From Antilocapra americana (taxonomy: Eukaryota; Chordata; Mammalia; Artiodactyla; Antilocapridae), in contig ML660774.1 of NCBI GenBank assembly GCA_007570785.1, positions 11,004,476-11,068,475 on the forward strand: a stretch of 64,000 nt of DNA, given 5' to 3'. Of this stretch, positions 52,726 through 64,000 are shown piece after piece. How positions within the stretch are numbered: position 1 is the first letter of the stretch; each line of letters opens with the position of its first letter. The notes below the pieces were generated by a model. The model was given only the letters and a program-made list of their open reading frames with translations, was not told the DNA's origin and did not search any database. The translations under genes were made by a program, and so were the position numbers.

Positions 52726-53869
52726 AAGAGGGACAGTCTTATCAACAAATGGTGTTTGCTCCCATCTTTATATGGGAGGAAAATAAATCTGATCCTTACC
52801 TCACATCATATAAAATATTACTCAAAATGGACAATACACCTACATGTAAAAGCTAAAACTATAAAACCTTTAGATGTAGGAAAAAAACTCTCAATGACTT
52901 TGGCACAGGCAAATAAATATTCCTTAGGATACGAAGTACCAAATGTTAAAAAAAAAAAATCATAATTAACTACAAGCCACCAACTGGGAGGAAATAATTT
53001 AAACAAATATATAAGACAAAGGACTATTATCCAAAATATAAAAAGAATTCTTACAACTTGATTTATCTTTAGGATACACTTTTAGAAATCGCTCTTCCTA
53101 TCCAAAGGATACTAATAAATATGGAAAAACCTTGGCGCATACTGCCAAACTTACAGGTGGTACCAAATGGGTCATTTAGTAGGAAAACTGATGGGGGGTG
53201 GGGGGAGCTGTGTCTCTCAGTCCCTTCCCAGAAACCCTTAGTAGATAATCTTAAATCTGAATAAAAACCTGGTTTTTTGAATGGCTTTCCAATGACTGGT
53301 TTAAAATCTACCGTCATATCACTGAATTCATTTTAAATAATTCTATATTCATTTTGATCATATCAATCAAGGCATATGATTTACCTATTAGCAAATTTGA
53401 AAAATAATAGCTTGGAATATATTTGTATTTTCCCCAGCTGGAACTTTTCTGTCTGAAATACACTATTTTAGGACTATTACACTGTTCTTTTCAAAACTGT
53501 TGCAGTGGAAAAGAATTTGTCATAAATAAATGAGATAGCCAATCCTTAGTAAAATATAACAACTTGAACTTTTCTTTGAAACACTAACAGAATGTAATCA
53601 TTTATTCATAGACAGTAAACACTTTCTATACACCAAGATCTGCTCTAAAACTTAGTTATACTGCAATAGACAAAGCAGAAAAAAATTCCTGCCCTTTCCC
53701 CTTAATTACAGGGTAAAGAGGAAACAGAAAATAAGTAATATAGGGTTAGTTGTTAAGTAATAGACCAAAAGAAAAAAGAAAAGCGGCAAGGGAATGAGAG
53801 TCACATGTTTTGAGTTGTAAGTTTAAGTTGGATACACACAGATCTCACTAAATGTGTGCCATTAAAATT

Positions 53870-54030
53870 GCTGAGAAAAGCATTCTAGGTTGAGAGAACA
53901 GCAAATGCAAAGGGCCAGGGGTGGAAGGGGGCCCGCAGCACATGTTTGAGAAACAGCCAGAATAATGGGGAAACTGAGAAGTCAGGTAGAGGTTGAGAAC
54001 TGGTCCTGAATGGCCTTGGAAAGACTTATT
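53870..54030 (+). repeat. Tentative ancient repeat (same type as 2270-2850)
   Basis: CATTCTAGGTTGAGAGAACA, GCAAATGCAAAGGGCCAGGG and GAATGGCCTTGGAAAGAC. Confidence 0.4.
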
Positions 54031-55387
54031 TGAAATGAAACAGAAAAAGCTACTAACACCTGAACAGAACCACTCTTGCTACTGTGATGAGACTAGTTTA
54101 CAGAAAGCCAAGGAAAGAAGGGGTAGGGCCCACTGAGAAACCATAATAATAAGGGTGTCTTAAATAAAGATGGCAGAAGAGGTACCGAGAACTGGTTAGA
54201 TTCTAGTTAGATCTTGAAGGTAGCGCTGACTACTTGGATCTGGACGTAGAGCTACAGATAATTTCAGGTATTTTTTTCTTGAGAAAGATGTAAATGCCAT
54301 TTAATTAATGGGAAAACCACAGAAAAATCAGATTTGGAGAAATCAAAAGCTCAGTTTTGGACACGTCAAGTTCAAAGAAGTGACCAGATTGTCAAAAGAA
54401 GAAGCCAGAGTCTGAGAGGTGAGGGAGGTTGTACTGACATATAAACTTAGAAGCAGGCAAATTACAAACGACAATTTCAAGTTACGAGGACAGATGCGAT
54501 CACCCAGGTTACAAAATGTAACTGAGAAATCTAAATATTAGGTCTCAGGGAGTGCCAACGTTTGTTGCAAGAACTTCTACACACTTTCTTTCATATGCAT
54601 TTCATAAATCTCACCATACAGAAATTCTAGAATGTCAAAGTCAGAAGACTTAAGCTTTAAAACATCATTTGGTTGTTTGCATTTAAGGTTCAGGATAAGA
54701 TTATATAACATCTGGCTTTGGTTTTACAAGCCTGAAGGGAGTAGAAGAAAACTTGTTATTCTGTAGCAGCACCCCTCCCCCATCCTGTGCAATCTGTTCT
54801 GGGGAATACCAGAAAGGCCTCTATTAACAACAAAAAAGGATACTTTTTTTTTTCCTGGGCTGTCACCATGCTAATGGAAGGGGCAAGTCCCACAGATGAT
54901 GAAATGACTGAAAAAAGTTAAGGTCACATGGATCCCTCTAATGTAATCCCAATTTTGTTATGCAACAAAGAGAGACTACAGGTTTTCAACACTTTCTTGT
55001 TCACTGTGACAAATGGTTATTAACTTCCATTTTTAATTCTTCTCATAAATCTTCCTTTGAAAAGTGTTAACAGTTACCATTTGACCTAATGTAATTACTA
55101 AAAGCATCCTTGGATCCAGGATAATTCTTTATTTTGCAGATAGGAAAAAGGAATAGAAGGGGCTATAAACATCAGTATGTTTTTATGCATTGTATGTTTG
55201 CAAATGTCAGTCACTATCCCTTTATTACGTGATTATAATACTTGTCCAAATACTGTCTGTAAAAAGAATATAAAGGTTCTAATCTATTTAAATAACTGCT
55301 AACACTGATAGAAGGAAAAAAGTTAAACTACACAATGTTATATGAAGCCGAACTTTTAAATTTCGACAATCCCTTGATGTTTAGTCA
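54031..55387. other. Intergenic, no feature seen
   Basis: Unique-looking sequence before the BovB fragment. Confidence 0.45.
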
Positions 55388-55836
55388 AGACTATGGTTTT
55401 TCCATTAGTCATGTATGGATGTGAGAGTTGGACTGTGAAGAAAACTGAGTGCAGAGGAATTGATGCTTTCGAACTGTGGTGTTGGAGAAGACTCTTGAGA
55501 GTCCCTTGGGCCGCAAGGAGATCCAACCAGTCCATCCTAAAGGAGATCAGTCCTGGGTGTTCATTGGAAGGATGATGTTAAAGCTAAAACTCCAATATTT
55601 TGCCCACCTGTTGCAAAGAGCTGACTCATCTGAAAAGACCCTGATGTTGGGAAAGACTGAAGGCAGGAGGAGACAGGGATGACGTAGGATGAGATGGTTG
55701 GATGGTATCACTGACTCTATGGACATGAGTTTGGGTGGACTCCGGGAATTGGTGATGGACAGGGAGGCCTGGCGTGCTGCAGTCCATGGGGGTCACAAAG
55801 AGTCAGAAATGACTGAGCGACTGAACTGAACTGAAT
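55388..55836 (+). repeat. BovB LINE 3' fragment
   Basis: Sense: TATGGTTTTTCCATTAGTCA to GAACTGAACTGAA. Remnants such as FELWCWRRLLRVPWAARRSN and QSILKEISPGCSLEG mark the RTE reverse transcriptase C-terminus. Frames are broken. Confidence 0.95.
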
Positions 55837-56159
55837 CTCTTGAAAGGTACAGAAATTTTCTAGATGAAAATCTAAGACTGACCACCAACACTATCAAATA
55901 ATAAATTTCAAAATCATATGAAACAAGAAATAGAAGACATTTCTTTGGTTAGAAAACATTTACATCTTGAAATACACCTTATTTTTCCAGCTATTATCAG
56001 AAATTATACTGAAATACAATAGAATTAAATAATGGATAACAAAGGTTATTAGAAATTAATCTATTAGACACCCGTATAACCTAAATTTGGCAAGTAGTAG
56101 TGGTAGAATATAAAGGCAGATAGGGAGAAGAAAAAGAAAAGGGCAATCACATGTGACAT

Positions 56160-57745
56160 AACCCAAATAAAATTGAAAATTTTGTAATTCAAAAACCTAA
56201 ACCTATTTGAAACAGCCAAAACAATTTTAAGAAAAAGAACAGAGCTGGAGGAATCACACTCCCTGACTTCAGAATATACAATAAAGCTACAGTAACCAAA
56301 AGCATATGGTACTGGCACAAAAAGAGACACATTAGATCAATGCAAAGAAACAGAGTCCAGAAAAAAGCCCACACAGTTATGGTCAACTAATCTACGCAAA
56401 GGAGACAAGAATACATAATGGGGAAAAGGCAGTCTCTTCAATAACTGGTGCTGGGAAAACCAGAAAGTTACACATTAAAGAATGAAATTACAACATTTTC
56501 TTACACAATACACAAAAATAAACTCAAAATGGACCTAAATGTAAGACCACAAACCATAAAGTTCCTAGAAGAAAGCAGGTAGTATACTCTTTGACATCAG
56601 TCCCTTGGCAAAATGTTTTTAGATATGTCTCCTCAGGCAAGGGAAACGAAAGCAGAAATAAACAAATGGAACCACATCAAACTAAAAAGTTTTTGCACAG
56701 CAAAGGAAACTATACACAAAGGTAAAAGGCCACCTGCTGAATGGGAGATGATACTTGCAAATGATTTATCTGATAAAGGGTTAGTATCTAAAACATACAA
56801 TGAACTCATACAACTCAACACAGAAAAACAAACAACCCAATTAAAAAATAGGTAGATAATCTGAGTAAACATTTTTCCAAAGATATACAGATGGCCAGCA
56901 GGCATATAAAAGATGCACAACATCATTAATCGTCACGGAAATGCAAGTCTAAACCACAGCGAGTTGTCACCTCACACCTGTCAGAATGCCTATTATCAAA
57001 AAGAACAACAAATAATAAGTGGTGTTGATGTGGAAAAAACATCACGTACACTATTGGCGGGAACGCACATTTGCAGCCACTATGGAAAATGGTGTGGAAA
57101 TTTCTTTAAAATCTAAAAACAGAACTGCCATATGAACCAACAATTTCACTTCTGGGTACATACACAAAGAAAACGAAAACACTAATTTGAAAAGATACAC
57201 GCACATCAATGTTCACTGCAGCATTATTTATAATTGCCAAGATACAGAAGCAACCCAAATGCTCATCAATAGATGAATGCACAAAGAAAATGGGGTACAC
57301 ACATGCACACACACACGATGGAATATTACACACAGCCATAAAAAAGAATGAAATTTTACCATTTGCAACAACACAGATGAACCTGGAGTGTATCATGCCT
57401 AGTAAAATTAGTCAGAGAAAGAAAATAGTGTATCTTATCAGTTATATGTGAAATCTAAACTATTCAAGAAATGAGGATAACAAAATAGAAACAGAACCAT
57501 AGAGAACAAACTAGTGGTTACCAGTAAGGGGAAGGAAAGGGAGAGGAACAAGCCAGGGGTAGGGAATAAAGAGGTACAAACTACTATGTATAAAATAAAT
57601 AAGCTGCAAGAACATATTGTACAGCACAGGGCAGAAAGCCAGTATTTGATAAACACTTTAAATGGAGAATGATCTAGAAAGATAATGAATCACCATGTAG
57701 CACACTTGAAACTAACACTGCAAATTAACGACACTTGAGTACAAA
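56160..57745 (+). repeat. L1 ORF2 C-terminal half and 3' UTR
   Basis: Sense: GCTGGAGGAATCACACTCCC, CATATGGTACTGGCACAAAA, TTGCACAGCAAAGGAAACTA, ACTTCTGGGTACATACACAA and TAGTGGTTACCAGTAAGGGG. Frames are broken throughout. Confidence 0.93.
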
Positions 57746-57998
57746 ACCCAAAAAGCTATCTGAAATACTCATTTTGTGGTATAAACTCCATTACTCTTCC
57801 TATGTCTTAAAACATTTTGGGGTGATGTGGGGATAGTAACAGGGAACAGAAAGAAGAGTAAATAAAATGAAGTGATAGAAGGACGATAACTCGGTGAACG
57901 TGACACTGAGAAAACTCCACATCTAAAATCCATTATAACGAAGCTTCTTTAGACTTTGCCTCTTTACCTAAAGAGACTTAAGAGTATATAACCAGAAC

Positions 57999-58262
57999 CG
58001 GAGAAGGCAATGGCACCCCACGCCAGTACTCGTTTGGAAAATCCCATGGACGGAGGAGCCTGGTAGGCTGTAGTCCATGAGGCTGCAAAGAGTCGGACAC
58101 GACTGAGTGACTTCCCTTTCACTTTCATGCACTGGAGAAGGAAATGGCAACCCACTCCAGTGTTCTTGCATGGAGAATCCCACGGACGGGGTAGTCTGGT
58201 GGGCTGCTGTCTGTGGGGTCGCACAGAGTCAGACATGACTGAATCGACTTAGCAGCAGCAGC
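57999..58262 (+). repeat. Bov-A2 SINE with perfect target duplication
   Basis: Two-unit sense copy with a (CAG)n tail, flanked by a perfect 13-nt repeat ATATAACCAGAAC (57986-57998 and 58263-58275). Confidence 0.96.
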
Positions 58263-58275
58263 ATATAACCAGAAC

Positions 58276-59545
58276 ATGTCAGAAAAGGTTCTGGTAAGTA
58301 GTTTTAAAAACTCCTTTTGGAAATAGATTTTAAATGACGTCAGTTAGCACACCGAAAAGGAAGCAAAAACCTCACTATTGGGCTGTATAAGCTTGAGGAG
58401 AATCTTAGCCCTTATTTTTTGGATCTTTCTCTTCTCCAACATGAATACGTACATGATACCTGACGTTTATATGGCACTTATAGTAAAAGCATTTCCACAA
58501 GCATGACTTCACCTGTCAGAGTAAGCCATGCCCATATGTAAACTCTTCTAGGAAGGTATACTGAGTATACTGTGAGGCAACAGGGCAATAAAAATGGAAA
58601 AAAACCTGAAATATATCTATATGGACACAGTCTAACAAAGAGTGAGGTTTAACGCCAATGCTGAATGCTACAACTGTGGGCTGGTATAGCACTTTATAAT
58701 TTTCAGTCTTTTCATGATATTATTTCATTAACATAATGGTCTTAAACATGCAACTGTACTCTGGGACATTCCCCTCATTAAAGGTGAAGATTTCTAATTA
58801 ATATTTCTGATTAATATTCTTAATATTTGTAACTATCCTATTTATATTGTTAATTATGTGTGATTTGCCAGATGTGTACACTGGGGGATCAAACTACACA
58901 TAGGAAAAGTCATAATGCAAGAAACATATTAAGTATGTGAGAGAACAGAACTCTGTTATACCCAAACACGCTATGATTAGTTTTCAAAGTAAATCAATAG
59001 CTTTCTATAAGCTGCTAGCCTGAAGGATATTCTGTTGTGGATATTTCTGGGTCTGGGCAGATGAAATGAACTCATAAGATAATTAAGACAGACTCATATA
59101 TGAATCAGTCATTTGTAGGCAGAGTTTCCCTGTGTTCCTTTTTCCTTTAATGGAAAGTGGGTCAGCCAGAGAGACTAGTTAAATGAGGAAAAAAGTAGAC
59201 ATGTAAAGACAGTGAACATTAAAGTAAAAAGCAGAGTTGTGCAAAAAGAACAAGAAGTGCTGGCTCTTCCAGGCAAGGCAACAAATACTGTACAACTGTA
59301 TTTGTACAGTGAAACAAGTGAAACCCAGAGCCAACTATTTCTTTGACAGATTTTTAAAAATGAGTATTTTATATCAAACAAAGTTGAACAAGAAACATTT
59401 TGAGTAAACATGAGAATTTCCTGTACACAGTGTGTAACACAGATGTAACTAAAAAACAGAAGAGCAGAGCTGCACTGTAAGAATAATGTTTCTACTTCAA
59501 TAAGTCTCTCTGGCTGGTTGATATGTCATTATCTTTCATGTCTTT
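58276..59545. other. Intergenic, no feature seen
   Basis: AT-rich unique-looking sequence just beyond the presumed PCM1 3' end. Confidence 0.5.
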
Positions 59546-59757
59546 TTTTTTTCTTTTAATTGAAGCATAGTTGATTTACAGTGTAGTGTTAGTGTGTGGT
59601 ATACATACACCAAAATGATCCAGTTATACATATACATATATTATTTTTCACATTCTTTCCCATTATAGTTTTTTAGGGGATACTCAATAGTTTCCTATGC
59701 TATACAGTAGGACCTTATTGCTTTTTACTTTATATATAATAGTTTGTATTGAATTTT
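59546..59757 (-). repeat. L1 3' fragment
   Basis: Antisense: T-tract, AATTGAAGCATAGTTGATTT and TCCAGTTATACATATACATA. Marks the far edge of the presumed PCM1 3' UTR. Confidence 0.87.
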
Positions 59758-59859
59758 TTTTTTAAACACACTTAAAATGGTCAAATAAGCCAAAATTCTG
59801 GAATAGATTCTAAAGCATAAATGAGTATGTCAATTTAAATGAAAATGCAATTCAGAGTT

Positions 59860-61830
59860 GTATGCAGGATACACATTTATTAACAGTGAAAAAGCATTTA
59901 CCCAAAGTGAATGTTAAAAATACAAAGAGTATCTGCTGCACAGTCTGGTGAGCTCAGTCTTGTAGGCATTATTTCAACCTGCCTAGGGTTCTCTTTCACT
60001 TATTTTGACCTTTTCTTCCTCTTTTACCTCTAACCAAATTTTTAACTTAAAAATTAAAACAAAAGTACATACTGAATTCAGCCTAACCCTTTAGCAACAG
60101 TTACCAGGGAAAAACATATTAAGCAAGTTATCTGCTCTCAAGCACTTAAAACTAAATTATCTACTATAATAGAAAACAAAAGACCAGATTACAACAACTG
60201 TAAGTCAAATAAGCAAACCTGATAAGGTTCACAGACACAATAATAACTTGAGATTTAAGTACAACAATTCCACTGTATCCATCTTTAATTTGCATGCAGA
60301 GAGAGAGAGACAGTCTTAATATTTAATGTGTAAGGCTTGGCTTGAGTGTATCAAAATGAAGTTTCTATACAGAGTCTAGAAAACAAATATAGAACTTAAG
60401 TATACATATAATATATATGTATACCTATTATGCTTCAATTTCCCTGAAGTCAAGCCAATTGAATAATTCCTGCTTCTGGAATGATAGTGTTCTGAGTAAG
60501 TTTAATAAAGTTGGAGATATACGTTTCACATAATTTAAATTACAGAACAATATAGTCAATGTCCTCAGAGGGAAATCCTCATTTAATATTCCTTGACTGG
60601 ACATTATAGTTTTACACTGAGGTATCAGGCAAGAATTTCAAAGGAATACCAACCAAATTCTTTTTTCAGTAAACTGCTGACGAATTTTAAAGACTAATTT
60701 GGAATAATTCTTTGTATTTTATTCAAGAAACAGTCTGTAAAGTTGACTTGTTAACTGGCTCTGTGAAGCCTTTAACTTGGTATACGGCAAGATGGGGTCT
60801 AAAAGTATACCACCTTTGAAAAGCTGATTTACTTAGTGATGAAGAGGTCACGTAAATTCTCATTACTCCATACAGTACTTTATCTGCAAACCTGCTTCTC
60901 TCTCACTACAAACAAAGGTAACTGCGACATTTTGGCCTAAATTATCGTCTCAAAAAGCAAGGTTGTCCAAAGGCAAACAGAACCTTAGTGTTCTGGTACA
61001 TAAATTTAGCTCTATTAATCCCTACTTTAAAGAGCTTGGTTTTCCTTTTAAAAGTAATCACAATGTTACTTTCCCTCTTTAAGCGGAAATATTCTCTAAT
61101 TATAGAAAATGTTCTCTCTTCTAACGTTTAAACGAGGCAACACGGATATGAGTTGAAATTCTAGAAAATATTTATCTAATAGATAATTATGTAAATTCTA
61201 GGTACTAAGGACAAGTATTCTAAACTTATATCCAATTTGAATAGAATATTTATATCCTATAATAACTTCTCAGAAATCCTTTATAACCTGCCCTATTCTT
61301 GCAAAGGAATAAGACATGCAGGTATCTAAAAGAATATTAGACTCAATAGCAGCAACACTGGCATTATTTGGAAGCCTGGCCTGAAGGCTGGGCTTTATAA
61401 TAAATAGTATATTTCTCTAACTCTTGACCATTGCTCTTCTCTGAATAGCCTAATTATATAGAACAGTGACTTGCTGTATAGAATTCAACATAATTTTCAA
61501 AAAAGATAGTTTACAGATAAGTCCAAACTTTATTTAAAACTACATTTTAAATTTTATGTTACTAAACATCATAATGGGGAAAAAAATAAGGACCAAAAAA
61601 ATGAAGAAAGAAAAGGAAAAAAACCCCCCAGTGTATCAAGGCTTGAATCTGTCCAGAATTCAGTTTTTGATGTTTTAAACTGCCATGGGCAGAAATTAGC
61701 ACACCTACTAAAAATGCAGTGTCAAACTGATTTACATTTTATACAGATTAAAACAGATGTTTATTTAGTGCCATTTTTATATACGTATTGATTATGTCAA
61801 AAAAGAGTTAGATGAGTCTCTGGAGATATC
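59860..61830 (-). other. PCM1: Probable PCM1 3' UTR
   Basis: About 2 kb downstream of the PCM1 stop contains no recognisable retroposon, unlike its surroundings, which fits an exonic 3' UTR. AATAAA signals on the - strand lie at 61765-61760, 61534-61529 and 59881-59876. An antisense-oriented L1 tail begins just beyond the last of these. The exact end is not determined. Confidence 0.45.
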
Positions 61831-61856
61831 TCATGTACTTTGGGCTCCCACTGTTT
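61831..61856 (-). CDS. PCM1: PCM1 last coding exon and stop
   Basis: Completes Glu, then T-V-G-A-Q-S-T and TGA. The acceptor on the - strand is GTTTTTCAG. It is short, but it is identified by the conserved TVGAQS ending. Confidence 0.9.
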
Positions 61857-63514
61857 CTGAAAAACAGAATCATGGTTAATGCCTTATAAATTACTTACTG
61901 AGTTAATATGACCTTATATAATTTAGTTTCATATTGCTCTCTTCCATTTAAAGCTTTCATTTTTAATATAAAGTTATTAGAAAAGAAACTTACGTTGCTA
62001 CAATAATTCCTTGATGACACCACCAACAGTTTAAAAAGCATAGATAAGGGTTTCCATCTTAAGATGGCAGACTGAGCAGATAACTTGCTCTCAAAAAAGA
62101 ACAAAACAAAAAACTCATTAGGGGAAAAAAAAAAAGTACAAAAATGAATAAATCCAGACCAACAAAAGAAGGGTGTTGTGAGAGAATCAGAGGACAGGAG
62201 ATAAAAACAAATTCTCAGAAAGCTGAGAGCAGATGGAGGCGCAGAGTAGAAGCTGCAGCCCAGACATGCAAGGAAGGACAGGCAGCCCGGGAGAGGGTAC
62301 CAGCTGAAGCCCTAACAGCAGGAATGGGCTGAAAACTGGGATATTAACTGAAGGTTTGGTATTTGGTTTCTCTTCTTGTCACCCTATTTCTTAAAAAAAT
62401 AAAAAATGTTGAGTTTAATCAATTGATGAACAAACAGAAAATCCTTGACCATGATGCAAGAAATGTTCTCCTCTGAGTGGCACTTGGGTTGTGCTATTAG
62501 ACCCAAAAAGAAGGAAATCTTCTCAGATTTCCTGGGACTACACTTGGCTCTGCAATGAATCATAAAATCATCTTCAGGAAAATATAAAAGATTTTATTCT
62601 TACAGTTACAAAAACAGAATATAAGTGTGTTTAATAAGGTGAATAAAGTATGAAATGAGTAAAACCGAACAGAGAAGGAAAAGGGGAGGAGAAAGCAGTT
62701 GGGTAATGACCAAAACTGACAGAACTAGAAAATGCATACATTTATAAGAACAAAGGTAACAGAAAAACCAAAAATAACATTAAAAACTGAAAGAAGAGGT
62801 AGGCTTAAATAACTTATCATTTGGGAGATAAGAAACATTATCTAGTTTTTAAAATTCAGGAAAATTCTAAGAACAGCATATAGAGATATAAAGGGCCTCC
62901 TCCAAAAGAACTGAAAACCAGTGATTAAAAGAAATGGGCTCTTGCCAATCATCACTAACTCCTCTGTACCTTTCTTTCTTAAGCCATGTGCATCTATTAC
63001 ACTGTTAAAACTAAAAACAGAAAAAATTATCTGAGATAGTACCATTTTATAAATTGGGCAATGGAACTAAAATTTTTATAGAATTATGCTTCCTTTCTAA
63101 TGTTTCGCTGCTATCTTCCAGGTGCTAGTAGCACATTTTAAAAACTAAAACAAAATGATGGTATCAAGATTTAGTCACTTTAAAGTGTGATACGATTAAA
63201 ACTGCTAACTCTTACCAGGTTCTTTTAGTGTCTGAGAATTCCCAGCTAATTCTTCAGTCTGCATTTCACATATTTCACCAGATAAGTGGTTTTTCTGATC
63301 TTCTTCTGCCATTTTCTTCCTTAGATCTGCCTGTAGAATGAAAATTAAAAATATAAAATCATTTTTCATCTTAACAATATCTGCTATACAACGACAACTG
63401 TAATTAAAGAGAGTGAAATACCTCTGAATATATTGTCAGTTTAAGCGGTAAATCTTCAACTTTCACAAAGTCTTCTTCATCAGATTTTTGACTTATGTTA
63501 CCAGATTCTGCTTC
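61831..63514 (-). CDS. PCM1: Pericentriolar material 1 protein, C-terminal three exons (partial)
   Basis: PCM1 is the scaffold of centriolar satellites. Only the 3' end lies in the window, as a - strand join: 63514-63422 (31 codons, EAESGNISQKSDEEDFVKVE onward), 63330-63216 (38 codons plus one base, starting ADLRKKMAEEDQKNHLSGEI) and 61856-61831 (rest of Glu, then TVGAQST, stop). Boundaries are AG/GT with matching phases (0, 0, 1). The acidic tail is close to the human C-terminus as I recall it, except that the final residue is Thr rather than Ile. Upstream exons lie beyond 64000. Convergent with ASAH1. Confidence 0.93.
61857..63215 (-). other. PCM1: Last PCM1 intron
   Basis: About 1.36 kb. 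It contains an unidentified A-rich/GC patch at 62040-62340 (ATCTTAAGATGGCAGACTGA) and an orphan consensus splice donor at 61993. Confidence 0.6.
63216..63330 (-). CDS. PCM1: PCM1 penultimate coding exon
   Basis: 38 codons plus the first base of Glu, ADLRKKMAEE to TLKEP. Acceptor CTACAG, donor GTAAGA on the - strand. Confidence 0.93.
63422..63514 (-). CDS. PCM1: PCM1 third-last coding exon
   Basis: 31 whole codons, EAESGNISQK to LTIYSE, rich in acidic residues and serine. The acceptor reads TTATAG and the donor GTATTT on the - strand. Phase 0 at both ends. Confidence 0.92.
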
Positions 63515-64000
63515 CTATAAGATTAACAAATTATATTTAATGAAGGCAATCCATTCTATCTCTGGATCTAAACCAAAGTCATCCATGCCAAGAGATAAGG
63601 TGGATTCTCACGTGTGTATAAATGTCAGCAATTCTGTCGTATTTGCTTTTCTTCCACATTTAGCTCAATAGCAGAACAGAACTCTAGAGGTCAACATGCA
63701 GGGCTGCACACTGTACCCGTAGGCACAGGGACGCTCCTGCGCACCCACTTTACCAAAGAGCCAGTTCATGCAGGTTAAAGGAAGAAACAGTAGCAGTTAT
63801 ACCGAGGGCTAAAATGATGACAACTCTCACTTCTTGGTATGTTAACAGAATGCATCAGAGCTCTATTCAGAAGAATGTAAGTAAACACAGACTTTCCATA
63901 TCAACTGGAAGCTCAAATAGAAAGATGAGGTGTGAATTTAGTAATTCACAAAAGTTATTAAAAATCACCTCACACTATTTTTCTAAAACCTGAAGCATTT
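63515..64000 (-). other. PCM1: PCM1 intron, truncated by window end
   Basis: No further PCM1 exon is recognisable between 63515 and 64000 on the - strand. Confidence 0.6.

Larger units (their letters stand above)
52090..53060 (+). repeat. L1 ORF2 fragment hit by two later insertions
   Basis: Sense: CAATGCAATTCCAATTAAAA, GACAGTCTTATCAACAAATG, TACTCAAAATGGACAATACA and CTATTATCCAAAATATAAAA. Interrupted at 52346-52490 by a young L1 tail and at 52640-52726 by the 5S retropseudogene. Confidence 0.88.

Overview
The window is mammalian nuclear DNA from a ruminant, most likely a bovid. The evidence is the dense population of ruminant-only retroposons: more than 20 Bov-tA/Bov-A2 SINE copies and four 5'-truncated BovB (RTE) LINE copies. 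Older CHR-2-type tRNA-Glu SINEs and many L1 fragments are also present. Introns are long, coding sequence is sparse, and one CpG island marks a promoter. I see no bacterial genes, CRISPR arrays or prokaryotic operons, and no recognisable endogenous retrovirus.

Two protein-coding genes lie tail to tail. ASAH1 (acid ceramidase) is on the + strand and complete. I assembled 14 coding exons from 13224 to 42099, all with GT/AG boundaries and consistent phase, giving an intact 394-residue preproenzyme with the signal peptide, the autocleavage/catalytic Cys, the catalytic Arg, Asp and Asn residues and the known disulfide cysteines. Its promoter is a CpG island (about 12560-13430) holding a CLEAR-type E-box 87 nt upstream of the start codon. 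PCM1 (pericentriolar material 1) is on the - strand. Only its last three coding exons are here (63514-63422, 63330-63216, 61856-61831), followed by a probable 2-kb 3' UTR. The same convergent PCM1/ASAH1 arrangement is found at human 8p22.

Layout: 1-12.5 kb is intergenic DNA with SINEs, L1, BovB and a CACYBP processed pseudogene. 12.5-13.4 kb is the ASAH1 CpG island and exon 1. 13.3-28.0 kb is the 14.7-kb first intron, rich in L1 and SINE. 28.0-42.1 kb holds ASAH1 exons 2-14, with a large nested L1 in intron 10. 42.1-59.8 kb is the intergenic gap, with L1s of several ages, two BovB copies, a 74-bp minisatellite and a 3'-truncated 5S rRNA retropseudogene. 59.8-64 kb is the end of PCM1.

The two genes are not functionally linked: one encodes a lysosomal lipid hydrolase and the other a centriolar-satellite scaffold. 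I found no previously undescribed system. The points worth a second look are mostly retroposon structures (a tailless 5S copy, an 81-nt target duplication around an L1, a 33-G run, an octamer-bearing tandem repeat), the ASAH1 promoter motif and a lost N-glycosylation site in ASAH1. Gene identifications rest on remembered human protein sequences, not on a database search.
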